From the NCBI GenBank assembly GCA_903824665.1, contig CAIJXT010000019.1, forward strand, positions 227,472 to 291,471: a DNA stretch of 64,000 nt. The letters run 5' to 3'. Of the stretch, positions 26,276-36,135 are shown in pieces (within the stretch, counting starts at the first letter, position 1; every line of letters starts with the position of its first letter). The DNA is from an uncultured Bacteroidota bacterium (GTDB lineage Bacteria > Bacteroidota > Bacteroidia > Chitinophagales > Chitinophagaceae). The notes under the pieces are model-generated. The model ran no database searches and was not told the DNA's origin. It worked only from the letters and a program-made list of their open reading frames with translations. A program made the position numbers and the translations under genes.

Positions 26276-26867
26276 CTGCCTGGATATAGTACGGAATGGA
26301 ATATTGTTGCTGATCATCATAGGCATGCACACACAGGCATGGGCGCAGAAAGGCAAAAAAGGCAGTAAAGAAAAGGTACCGGTATTCAACTATGTGATCG
26401 ATGACCCGATGGATAAATTCGGACGGGAGCCTGTACCGCCAGATGTAGTACATACCGTGCTGATGCCTGATTTTTATAAACGCGGCGAACAAGTGGCAGG
26501 GGACACGGTGCTGAAATACGAGTGCTTTGACGCTGCTAACGAGCCGATCGACCCCGACACAATGCGTGATCATACTCACCTACGATATGTATCGCTGATA
26601 CAGCGGTATACCAATGCCGGGCATACCTATAAAGATCAAAGCGGCAAGTCACTTCCTCTACCCACTGAAAAGATCATTTACCGGTATGACAAGACCGGCG
26701 TGGACAAATGGTTCAGCATAAATTATGCAAACAACAAACCGGCTGTACTACAGGAGTTTGCAAGTGAAATAGTGCGCTCAGACAGCTCAAGAAAAATAGA
26801 CCCGGCCAGGGGCAATTACATAATAACCGTGTACAACTATTACAAAGTTGTCAGGGTAAACAACTGA
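26268..26867 (+). CDS. Exported protein of unknown function
   Basis: A 199-residue protein with a signal peptide (1-26, cleavage after AWA) followed by a very basic stretch (KGKKGSKEK). The mature part of about 170 residues has no recognisable motif; it contains MPDFYKRGEQ, YRYDKTG and a C-terminal YIITVYNYYKVV strand. It overlaps the glucosaminidase gene by 8 bases, so it may assist or regulate that hydrolase in the envelope. Confidence 0.75.
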   Translation: MTNCLDIVRNGILLLIIIGMHTQAWAQKGKKGSKEKVPVFNYVIDDPMDKFGREPVPPDVVHTVLMPDFYKRGEQVAGDTVLKYECFDAANEPIDPDTMRDHTHLRYVSLIQRYTNAGHTYKDQSGKSLPLPTEKIIYRYDKTGVDKWFSINYANNKPAVLQEFASEIVRSDSSRKIDPARGNYIITVYNYYKVVRVNN

Positions 26868-26916
26868 CAGGAATTTTCGTAAGGCAACAGTATAGCGGCA
26901 ACAAGTCTTGTAAGCG

Positions 26917-28146
26917 TTACACACCCCACACTGCGGCAGCTGCAGGCAGCGCCTTTTCGTTGCCGGTTATCGTTGCCAGCCGTTGTATCACCCGCTCTAC
27001 CAGCGCATCGGGGCAAGACGCACCGGAAGTGATCATTACAGTAAGCAACCCTGATGATGGCAGAAAGTCTGAAGTGACTTTTTCGATATGGGTATGTTGG
27101 TCGTAATGCCGAACCTCATGAGCCGAAACGAGGCAAAACTCATCGCTAATATAGTAGGTTGGCAACTTCTGTTCGCATAACTCGGCAAGGTGCGAGGTAT
27201 TCGAACTATTGTACCCGCCTATCACCAGTGCAAGATCGGCCTGCTGTTCCAGCATGCCCTGCACAGCACCCTGATTATCATTGGTGGCATAGCAAAGCGT
27301 GTCGCGTGTTTCTGCAAAACGCTCTGTGCCGTTTTCGGAAGAAAGACCATAATGCCCGAGTATCACCTGCTTCAGATAATCGGCTATTGCCTGTGTTTCG
27401 CTGGCGAGCATGGTCGTCTGATTTACCACCCCTATGCGTCCGAGGTCCTTCTGCACGTCAAAACCAACAGAATACTGGCCCTTGAAGTCGTCATAAAAAC
27501 CAGCAGGTGGCAAATCGCCGGTGATGTACCTGCCCAGGTGTTGTGCCTGAGCCATATCCCTGACCACTACAGTAGGTGTGTGTGCCTTGCTGTGCGAAAA
27601 TGTGGCACGGGTTTCTTCGTGGCCGGGCTTTCCATGCACTACAACCGTATATCCGTCATTCCCAATTTTCTCGGCGCGGTTCCAAACCTTCTCCACAAAC
27701 GGGCAGGTGGTCTCATAGCTGGTGGGGTTGATCCCTTTTTCGCGCAGGGTCTGCTCCAGTTCCAGCGTTGTGCCGAAGGCCGGTATGATAACAATGTCTT
27801 CAGCAGTAAGTTCGTCCCAGCCAATGAGCATGTTTCCCTTAGTGTCCATTATGAACCGCACACCCAGCGCTTCCAGGTCTGCATTCACACCTGGGTTGTG
27901 GATCATTTCGCTCAATAGAAAAATCCGTTTTCCGGGATTCTCTTCAACAGCCCTGAATGCGATCTCAATCGCATTCTCCACGCCATAACAAAAACCAAAA
28001 TGCCGTGCCAGCACCACCCTGAGTGAGCCCAATTCCAGAAGCGTGGGCGTAAAATCGCGCTTCATCTTATCATCTGCCTTTCGCTTATTTTTTATCGCAC
28101 TAACCAGTGGGCTGCGGTAGTGTACCGGTACATTAAATGACTTCAT
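26917..28146 (-). CDS. ispH: 4-hydroxy-3-methylbut-2-enyl diphosphate reductase IspH
   Basis: Last enzyme of the MEP isoprenoid pathway: an iron-sulfur protein that reduces HMBPP to IPP and DMAPP. The three cluster cysteines are Cys53 (HFGFCYGVENA), Cys148 (ETTCPFVEKV) and Cys378 (SGASCPDALV); GHEETRATFSH is the conserved His/Thr block. At 409 residues it is the long form, about 90 longer than E. coli IspH, with an N-terminal extension of roughly 40 residues and inserts in the middle, as in other Bacteroidota. It is transcribed alone from the leader listed next. Confidence 0.95.
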   Translation of the reverse strand: MKSFNVPVHYRSPLVSAIKNKRKADDKMKRDFTPTLLELGSLRVVLARHFGFCYGVENAIEIAFRAVEENPGKRIFLLSEMIHNPGVNADLEALGVRFIMDTKGNMLIGWDELTAEDIVIIPAFGTTLELEQTLREKGINPTSYETTCPFVEKVWNRAEKIGNDGYTVVVHGKPGHEETRATFSHSKAHTPTVVVRDMAQAQHLGRYITGDLPPAGFYDDFKGQYSVGFDVQKDLGRIGVVNQTTMLASETQAIADYLKQVILGHYGLSSENGTERFAETRDTLCYATNDNQGAVQGMLEQQADLALVIGGYNSSNTSHLAELCEQKLPTYYISDEFCLVSAHEVRHYDQHTHIEKVTSDFLPSSGLLTVMITSGASCPDALVERVIQRLATITGNEKALPAAAAVWGV

Positions 28147-28153
28147 GCTGCTG

Positions 28154-28161
28154 CAAAATTA
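28154..28161 (-). promoter_or_regulatory. -7 promoter element of ispH
   Basis: On the minus strand TAATTTTG matches TAnnTTTG exactly and ends 7 bases before the ispH ATG, so the mRNA should be leaderless or nearly so. Confidence 0.5.
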
Positions 28162-28408
28162 CAGATTAACGACCACAACGGGCAAATAACCCCTACTACC
28201 GGAAACCACAGAAAGGTAACTGACCGGCTAACAGCAACCGGCAGCTGCGACCAGATAGATAGGCGCCAGCGCAATGGTCGCAATCGGTATGGTGTGGCAC
28301 AATATTTGCAGCCCTAAAAATGAGCCGGCACGGGTCCGAAGGAGAAGCCATGCAATAAATTGCTCATTTTATCGTTACCAAATTATAACCAGATAAAACA
28401 CGCCCCCA

Positions 28409-29569
28409 ATGACCAGAAAGATACATTTTATCCTTTTCCTCTTATTTGCTGTACTGGCAAGCTGCAGCAAGAACAAAAAGGCGACTGTCACACCTGCTAC
28501 CTCGAGTTCTGACCCTACCACCACGCGTGGGAACACCGGAGGACAAAGTCAGCCGGGGGTTATCACAGCCGGTGAGTGGAATGATCTGGACAACTGGACC
28601 TACTGGCAAAGCCTGGTGAACCGTACCAACTACACAGCTATGCCAGCGCACTGGAGCATATATAACAACAACAGGTTTTCGGTTAAGGTGTTGGGTACGG
28701 ATGGAAAACCCGCTGCCAACGTCATTGTAGATTTGAAAAGGGATGGCACAAGCCTATTCAGAACACGCACAGATAATTTGGGCCGGGCAGAGCTGTGGGC
28801 CGATCTCTTTCAACAAAACAGCACACCAGACATCTCCAAACTTAGCATTGATGTCGATAATGCGTCTGCTACAATCACCAATGTAAAACCCTTCAGCAGT
28901 GGGATAAATGAAATCACCATCGCGCCAACCACTACTTTAAACAAAATTGAGATTGCGATGGTGGTAGATGCCACTGGTTCTATGGGCGACGAACTAGAAT
29001 ACCTGAAGACAGAATTGATGGATGTGCTGACGAGGGTCACCAACGCAAACCCGGGAGCCACACTAAATACAGGATCAGTTTTTTACAAAGATCAAACCGA
29101 TGAATATGTAACGAGAGTGTCTGATTTCACAACTGATATCTCAGCAACAGTCAATTTCATCAAGAAACAGAGTGCCGGTGGTGGTGGCGACTTCCCCGAG
29201 GCGGTGCATAGTGCACTCGACAAAGCGCTAAACGAACTGCAATGGTCGTCTGATGCACGCACGCGCATCCTCTTTCTGGTGCTGGATGCCCCACCACACC
29301 ATAGCGCAGTTGTGACTTCTGCTTTGCAAAGCGCCATCACCAAGGCTGCGCAAATGGGCGTAAAAATAATACCGGTTACCGCCAGTGGAATAGACAAGGA
29401 AACGGAATTCCTGATGCGCTTTATGTCTATAAGTACGAACGGCACCTATGTTTTCGTTACCGACGACAGTGGCGTAGGTAACGACCACCTGGAGCCTACC
29501 GTGGGTCAATACAATGTGGAATTGCTTAATAACCTGATGGTACGCCTCATCAACAAATATGCTCAGTAA
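28409..29569 (+). CDS. von Willebrand factor A domain lipoprotein
   Basis: A 386-residue lipoprotein (signal to LASC, Cys19) with a Ser/Thr-rich linker to about residue 55. Residues 90-135 form a small carboxypeptidase-regulatory/Ig-like module (SVKVLGTDGKPAANVIVDL). The VWA domain fills 180-380, with a MIDAS motif Asp187-x-Thr189-x-Ser191 (VDATGSMGDE) and GGGDFPEAVHSALDKAL. A divalent-metal-dependent protein-binding role at the cell surface is expected. Threonine at the second MIDAS position is common in bacterial VWA proteins. It is transcribed alone. Confidence 0.9.
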   Translation: MTRKIHFILFLLFAVLASCSKNKKATVTPATSSSDPTTTRGNTGGQSQPGVITAGEWNDLDNWTYWQSLVNRTNYTAMPAHWSIYNNNRFSVKVLGTDGKPAANVIVDLKRDGTSLFRTRTDNLGRAELWADLFQQNSTPDISKLSIDVDNASATITNVKPFSSGINEITIAPTTTLNKIEIAMVVDATGSMGDELEYLKTELMDVLTRVTNANPGATLNTGSVFYKDQTDEYVTRVSDFTTDISATVNFIKKQSAGGGGDFPEAVHSALDKALNELQWSSDARTRILFLVLDAPPHHSAVVTSALQSAITKAAQMGVKIIPVTASGIDKETEFLMRFMSISTNGTYVFVTDDSGVGNDHLEPTVGQYNVELLNNLMVRLINKYAQ

Positions 29570-29704
29570 ACCGGCCAGGCTCTGAACTACAAACCGGACT
29601 TTGCTGGCAGGCACGCGTTGCAAACCCCACACAATTATGACAAGTACTTAATAATCAGCACGTTGCGTGATAACTACCACTGCAACATCTGCCGCTTAGC
29701 CAGA

Positions 29705-29724
29705 TTAGAAAACATGTTTTCTAA
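29705..29724. promoter_or_regulatory. Perfect 20-bp palindrome, candidate operator
   Basis: TTAGAAAACATGTTTTCTAA is self-complementary over all 20 bases. It lies about 85 bases upstream of a -7 element and 150-185 bases upstream of the glycosyltransferase gene. It lacks a loop and a following T-run, so it is a protein-binding site candidate rather than a terminator. Confidence 0.5.
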
Positions 29725-29800
29725 ACGTAGCAGCATGCCATTCCCCAGCCGCAGGGCAAAATATAGCGATAAGGTAAATACCGAATGCAACATTGATTGA

Positions 29801-29808
29801 TAACTTTG
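29801..29808 (+). promoter_or_regulatory. -7 promoter element of the glycosyltransferase operon
   Basis: TAACTTTG matches TAnnTTTG. It lies 68 bases before the glycosyltransferase start; no clear -33 TTG was found at 19-21 bases. Confidence 0.4.
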
Positions 29809-29876
29809 TGAATTATCAGCTTAAAGGGATTACTTTTACACCCTTTAAAAACCGATAATACGCCCGGTTTCTTTAA

Positions 29877-30815
29877 ATGATGAGTTTGATGGCAAAAAAA
29901 ATATCGATCGTTGTTCCTATTTACAACTCTGCAGAGTTTATGCAGGCCTTGCTCGATGCTATTGATGCACAGCGCAAAGCTTCTGAATGGGATCTAGAGC
30001 TGATACTGGTAGACGATGGTAGCCGTGACAACAGCTATGCAAAAATTGAAGAGCTGTCGAAAGTATACGGATATATTAAGGGCGTTAAGCTGTCTAAGAA
30101 CTTTGGGCACCAGATAGCAGTAAAAACAGGGCTTTCGTGCTGCACCGGCGACTATATTGCCATCATTGACGACGATCTTCAGGATCCGCCATCTTTGCTG
30201 CCGGGCTTTTTCAGCTATCTTGATCAAGGGTATGATGTGGCTTATGGGGTACGGAAAAAGAGAAAGGAATCCTTCATCAAAAGGTTGAGCTACGATACCT
30301 TCTACCGTATATTGAAAAGCATCAGCGATACGCACATTCCGCTTGATAGTGGCGATTTCTGTGTAATGACCAAGCGTGTGGTTGATAATATGCTGAAGTT
30401 CAACGAAAAAAATCCGTTCCTGAGAGGTATAAGGGCGTGGGTAGGCTTCAAGCAGATAGGGGTAGTATATGAGCGGCAGGCAAGGATACAGGGAGAGTCG
30501 GGGTACACGCTGAAAAAGCTGTTAAAGATAGCCATGGACGGCATCTTCTCTTTTTCTACGATGCCTATTCGCATCATCACTATACTTGGATACTTTGGCC
30601 TTAGCATAGCGGTTTTCTATTCTATTTATATTTTCATAGACAAGTTGCTGCACGGCGTACCCGTGAAAGGTTTCGCCACATTGGCGATACTGATTTCACT
30701 TTTCAGTTCGTTAATTCTGATCTGCCTGGGTATCATAGGAGAGTATGTAGTACGTATATATGACGAAGTAAGAGACAGGCCCTATGTTATTATTGAAAAA
30801 ACGATAAACGTATGA
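29877..30815 (+). CDS. Family 2 glycosyltransferase, polyprenyl-phosphate (GtrB/DPM) type
   Basis: A 312-residue GT-A enzyme; the start may instead be the ATG at 29889 (MAKKISIVVPIYNS). Motifs: VVPIYNS, VDDGSRDNS, the DxD-type IDDDLQDPP near 100 and the acceptor region around RGIRAWVGFKQ. Two C-terminal transmembrane helices (about 228-252 and 262-290) place it in the GtrB/dolichol-phosphate-mannose synthase group, which transfers a hexose to undecaprenyl phosphate on the cytoplasmic face of the inner membrane. Its stop codon overlaps the next start by four bases (ATGA), so it works with the epimerase that follows. Confidence 0.92.
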   Translation: MMSLMAKKISIVVPIYNSAEFMQALLDAIDAQRKASEWDLELILVDDGSRDNSYAKIEELSKVYGYIKGVKLSKNFGHQIAVKTGLSCCTGDYIAIIDDDLQDPPSLLPGFFSYLDQGYDVAYGVRKKRKESFIKRLSYDTFYRILKSISDTHIPLDSGDFCVMTKRVVDNMLKFNEKNPFLRGIRAWVGFKQIGVVYERQARIQGESGYTLKKLLKIAMDGIFSFSTMPIRIITILGYFGLSIAVFYSIYIFIDKLLHGVPVKGFATLAILISLFSSLILICLGIIGEYVVRIYDEVRDRPYVIIEKTINV

Positions 30816-31735
30816 CATTAAAGAATGTTGCAGTAGTGGGATCAAATGGTTTCATAGGCACCCATTTAGCCCGCAAACTCCTGCAGGTACCGGGTATTCA
30901 GCTTTCACTATTCGGCAAAAATGAACACTGCGTTTTGGGTCCGGATCTGGACTATCACCAGATAGACATCAACAACAGGCAACAGGTTAGTACCCTTTTC
31001 GCAGGTAAGGATATCGTGTATTACCTTGCCTCAGGCTCCATACCATTCTCTACCTGGGAGACTCCGGTACTGGAAGTGGAAAAGAACCTGATCCCTTTCC
31101 TGAATTTTATGGAAGTGATGGCTGAACTGAAGGTAAAAAAGGTGGTTTTTACTTCAAGCGCCGGCACGATATATGGCACCACCGACGAAAAAGCAAAAGA
31201 AGATTTTTTCAAGAATCCTTATTCGCCGCATGGCATTGTTAAACTTACCATGGAGTATTTTCTGAATTACTTCAGAATAAAGAACAACATAGATTTTGAT
31301 GTGTACCGTATAGCCAACTGCTATGGTCCGGGACAAAACACAAAAAAGGGGCTGGGGCTGATCAATACTTTTCTTGAAAAAATACTGTCGGAAAAGAAGA
31401 TACACATATTCGGCGACGGCAAAGCGATCAGGAACTACATTTATGCAGAGGATCTTGCCGACCTGATGGTCTACTCTCTTGCGGCAGGCACATCTGGCAT
31501 ATACAATGCATCGTCCGACGACCACCTGGATATCAATGAGATCATTGGCATCATCAAAAACGTAGTTGCAGAAGACTTTGATGTTATCTATACCGAGAAA
31601 CGTCAGAGTGATAACCCTGCAATCTATCTGGATAATACACGTATCCGCTCAGAGCACCCTGATTTCAGGTTTACCGACATAGCAACGGGCATAGCTCAAA
31701 CCTACAGGCACCTGAAGGAACAAACCAATTCCTGA
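30812..31735 (+). CDS. NAD-dependent sugar epimerase/dehydratase with His in place of catalytic Tyr
   Basis: A 307-residue extended short-chain dehydrogenase/reductase. The NAD site is VVGSNGFIGTHLA (8-20), Ser115/Ser116 lie in TSSAGTIYG, and the later RIANCYGPGQ and FGDGKAIRNYIYAEDLAD blocks are typical of nucleotide-sugar epimerases. In the active-site motif the family has SPYGxxK, but here the codons read SPHGIVK: His140 replaces the catalytic tyrosine while Lys144 is kept. Either histidine serves as the acid/base, or the protein has changed function. It overlaps the glycosyltransferase gene by four bases, so a role in making or modifying the sugar donor is likely. Confidence 0.88.
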   Translation: MTLKNVAVVGSNGFIGTHLARKLLQVPGIQLSLFGKNEHCVLGPDLDYHQIDINNRQQVSTLFAGKDIVYYLASGSIPFSTWETPVLEVEKNLIPFLNFMEVMAELKVKKVVFTSSAGTIYGTTDEKAKEDFFKNPYSPHGIVKLTMEYFLNYFRIKNNIDFDVYRIANCYGPGQNTKKGLGLINTFLEKILSEKKIHIFGDGKAIRNYIYAEDLADLMVYSLAAGTSGIYNASSDDHLDINEIIGIIKNVVAEDFDVIYTEKRQSDNPAIYLDNTRIRSEHPDFRFTDIATGIAQTYRHLKEQTNS

Positions 31736-31837
31736 TAAAACAGCCATCTTTTCAGAATTTAACGGCACCATAGCAGGTTCCGGGGCTTCGCATTGTCGCG
31801 GGTATCTATTACTTTTAGGTATACAAGCAAAGACAAG

Positions 31838-33739
31838 ATGAATTATCAGGTAAAGTCGTACGAAGAATATAAGGAGGCCTATGCCATAAGTGTTGCAGAC
31901 CCGGAACAGTTCTGGGGCAAAGTTGCTGACGAATTTTCATGGCACCGCAAGTGGGACAAAGTACTGGAGTGGAACTTCACCACACCTGATGTGAAATGGT
32001 TTGTAAACGGCAAGCTGAATATCACCGAGAACTGCCTGGACAGACACCTGCAAGCCCAGGGCAACAAACCAGCCATAATCTGGGAGCCCAATGGGACAGA
32101 AGAAGCGCATAGGGTGATCACCTATGCCGAGTTGCACAAGTATGTGTGCCGGTTTGCTGCTGTGTTGCGCAAAAATGGTGTACAAAAAGGCGACCGGGTC
32201 TGCATCTATATGGGTATGATTCCGGAACTGGCAGTGGCCATGCTGGCATGCGCCCGGATAGGTGCTATTCATTCTGTAATATTCGGAGGATTCAGCGCGC
32301 AGAGCATATCAGACCGCCTGCATGATGCCGGCGCAGAGTTTGTAATTACCTGCGATGGCGCATTCAGAGGCGGAAAAGATATACCGCTCAAAAACACCAT
32401 TGATGATGCTTTGATCAACAGCCCTGCCGTAAAAAAAGTGATCGTTTTTCTGAGAACACATACAGCGGTGAGCGTGATAAAGGGCAGAGACGTGTGGTGG
32501 CACGATGAAATGGCTGCCGTGGATGAGGAGACAACGATGCCAGCAGAAGAAATGGATGCCGAAGACCCGCTTTTCATACTCTATACATCAGGGTCTACCG
32601 GCAAGCCAAAAGGCGTAGTACATGCTACCGCCGGCTACATGATATATGCTACCTACACCTTTGTCAATGTCTTTCAGCTACAGGCCAGTGATGTGCATTT
32701 CTGCACTGCCGACATAGGCTGGATAACAGGGCATACCTACATTGTATACGGGGTATTGTGCGCAGGCGGCACCTCGCTGATGTATGAGGGCATACCCACC
32801 TTCCCCGACGCCGGCAGGCTCTGGGACATAGTGGACAAACACAAAGCCACGATACTCTATACAGCACCTACGGCCATACGCAGCCTTATGGCGCACGGCC
32901 TGGCCCCGCTATCAGGAAAAGACCTGAGCAGCCTGAGAGTATTGGGCACAGTAGGCGAACCGATAAATGAAGAAGCCTGGCACTGGTATGATGTGCATAT
33001 AGGTAAGAGCAGGTGCCCTATAGTAGACACCTGGTGGCAGACCGAAACCGGCGGTGTACTGATGTCTAACATAGCAGGTGTCACACCGTCGAAACCGGGA
33101 TATGCCACCCTGCCTATGCCGGGTATACAGCCTGTACTGGTAGACGATCAGGGCAATACGATAAACGGAAACGACGTAAGCGGGAACCTTTGCATCAGCT
33201 TCCCATGGCCATCTATAATACGCACTACCTTTGGCGACCATGAGCGGTGCCGGGTCAACTACTTTGCTACCTACCCGGGTATGTACTTCACGGGTGACGG
33301 TTGCTACCGCGATGTGGATGGTATGTACCGCATAACCGGCAGAGTAGACGACGTACTGAATGTGAGTGGCCACCGTATAGGTACCGCAGAAGTAGAGAAT
33401 GCGATAAATATGCACACCGGTGTACTGGAAAGTGCAGTGGTGGGCTATCCGCACGACCTGAAAGGCCAGGGAATTTATGCTTACGTGATAATGGAATCAA
33501 TGCCCGACGATGCTACCCACACCAAGGCGGATATACTGCAAACAGTAACCCGTGTGATAGGAGCTATAGCACGGCCAGACAAAATACAATTTGTACCGGG
33601 CCTGCCCAAAACACGCAGCGGAAAGATCATGCGTCGTATACTGCGCAAAATAGCAGAAGGCGAAACAGAAAATCTGGGTGACACCTCTACGCTGCTGGAC
33701 CCCGGGGTGGTAGATGTAATAAAGAATGAGCGGGTGTAA
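31838..33739 (+). CDS. acs: Acetate-CoA ligase (acetyl-CoA synthetase)
   Basis: A 633-residue enzyme converting acetate, ATP and CoA to acetyl-CoA through acetyl-AMP. The ATG at 31838 begins the family N-terminus (MNYQVKSYEEYKEAY); 15 codons upstream in frame are extra. Motifs: the P-loop YTSGSTGKPKGVVH (near 248), DTWWQTETGG, YFTGDGCYRD, GRVDDVLNVSGHRIGTAE, and at the C-terminus KTRSGKIMRR with the catalytic lysine that is subject to acetylation in known Acs enzymes. Length and order are standard. It is transcribed alone and ends at a strong two-way terminator. Confidence 0.95.
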   Translation: MNYQVKSYEEYKEAYAISVADPEQFWGKVADEFSWHRKWDKVLEWNFTTPDVKWFVNGKLNITENCLDRHLQAQGNKPAIIWEPNGTEEAHRVITYAELHKYVCRFAAVLRKNGVQKGDRVCIYMGMIPELAVAMLACARIGAIHSVIFGGFSAQSISDRLHDAGAEFVITCDGAFRGGKDIPLKNTIDDALINSPAVKKVIVFLRTHTAVSVIKGRDVWWHDEMAAVDEETTMPAEEMDAEDPLFILYTSGSTGKPKGVVHATAGYMIYATYTFVNVFQLQASDVHFCTADIGWITGHTYIVYGVLCAGGTSLMYEGIPTFPDAGRLWDIVDKHKATILYTAPTAIRSLMAHGLAPLSGKDLSSLRVLGTVGEPINEEAWHWYDVHIGKSRCPIVDTWWQTETGGVLMSNIAGVTPSKPGYATLPMPGIQPVLVDDQGNTINGNDVSGNLCISFPWPSIIRTTFGDHERCRVNYFATYPGMYFTGDGCYRDVDGMYRITGRVDDVLNVSGHRIGTAEVENAINMHTGVLESAVVGYPHDLKGQGIYAYVIMESMPDDATHTKADILQTVTRVIGAIARPDKIQFVPGLPKTRSGKIMRRILRKIAEGETENLGDTSTLLDPGVVDVIKNERV

Positions 33740-33810
33740 TCTGTAACCGGGCCATCCGGAAGAGCTGCACAGTGCAGCACACAAATGCCGGATTGACCAA
33801 AACATACAAA

Positions 33811-33842
33811 TCGAAAAGCCCCGGATTTCCGGGGCTTTTCGA
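33811..33842. terminator. Strong bidirectional terminator between acs and groEL
   Basis: A perfect 14-bp stem (33811-33824 with 33829-33842) with loop ATTT: TCGAAAAGCCCCGG against CCGGGGCTTTTCGA. The stem carries CCCCGG/CCGGGG and flanking AAAA/TTTT, so it can stop transcripts from acs (+) and groEL (-), which converge here. Confidence 0.9.
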
Positions 33843-33869
33843 TTGTTAACCTTTTTACTTTTGTAATGC

Positions 33870-35549
<1,680 letters not shown>

Positions 35550-35601
35550 CTACTTTAAATGTTTTTAATAGCTTGTTGCCTTATCCGAAAAACAACCTGA
35601 A

Positions 35602-35883
35602 TTAAATAACAGCGAGAATGTCGCTTTCGCGCATAATCAGGTAGTCTTCGCCTTCAAATGATACTTCTGTACCGGCGTACTTGCCATAAAGAATGGCGTC
35701 GCCCGACTTAACGGTCATCGGCTCATCTTTTTTGCCGGGTCCTGCTGCAACTACAGTGCCGCGTTGTGGTTTTTCTTTAGCGGTATCGGGGATAATGATA
35801 CCACCTGCTGTTTTCTCTTCTGCCGGAGCGGGCTTAACAATTACCCTGTCGTGCAATGGGGTGATGTTTACATTTGTTGCCAT
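35602..35883 (-). CDS. groS: Co-chaperonin GroES
   Basis: A 93-residue lid of the GroEL chamber. Conserved features: [32 protein letters not shown] (mobile loop), [23 protein letters not shown] and the C-terminal [14 protein letters not shown]. First gene of the groES-groEL operon. Direct repeats upstream are candidates for heat-shock control; no CIRCE element was seen. Confidence 0.97.
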   Translation of the reverse strand: MATNVNITPLHDRVIVKPAPAEEKTAGGIIIPDTAKEKPQRGTVVAAGPGKKDEPMTVKSGDAILYGKYAGTEVSFEGEDYLIMRESDILAVI

Positions 35884-35961
35884 AATCTGTAGATTTTTGT
35901 GTTAAAATGTTTGGTTTGTTAATCCACAATCACATTTTATGCCACAGCTTAGCTTGGTATT

Positions 35962-36017
35962 TTTTGGCAGAAATATGCCCGCAAAACAGGCAATTTGTGT
36001 AAATTTTGGCAGAAATA
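35962..36017. promoter_or_regulatory. Phased direct repeats upstream of groES
   Basis: TTTTGGCAGAAATA occurs at 35962-35975 and again at 36004-36017, 42 bases apart, which is four turns of B-DNA. They lie 80-135 bases upstream of the groES start codon (as read on the minus strand, TATTTCTGCCAAAA). Identical 14-mers on the same face of the helix suggest an activator or repressor site for the chaperonin operon. Confidence 0.5.
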
Positions 36018-36135
36018 GTCTATTTTCTTTATTTATCAGATTTCATTTTGACAGTCGGCCCAAAAATAAACAGCTATGGCTCGCCAGCGGCACCCAGTCC
36101 GCAAACCATACACATTATTCTCATGTGTTTGTGGT

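Larger units (their letters stand above)
29570..29876. other. Gene-free stretch with a 20-bp palindrome
   Basis: About 300 bases between the VWA gene and the glycosyltransferase gene. Besides the palindrome (29705-29724) and -7 element (29801-29808) listed separately, it has a small GGTA-AA-TACC inverted repeat near 29773. The short open frames here have no coding character. Confidence 0.5.

Noticed and set aside
29618-29800. Small coding frame before the glycosyltransferase
   Set aside because: It spans the 20-bp palindrome, has no conserved pattern and no promoter or ribosome-binding site.
35962-36017. Sigma-54 promoter (TGGCA...TGC) or CIRCE heat-shock element near groES
   Set aside because: TGGCAG and TGC are one base too close for a -24/-12 promoter and point away from groES. 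No TTAGCACTC-N9-GAGTGCTAA repeat is present.
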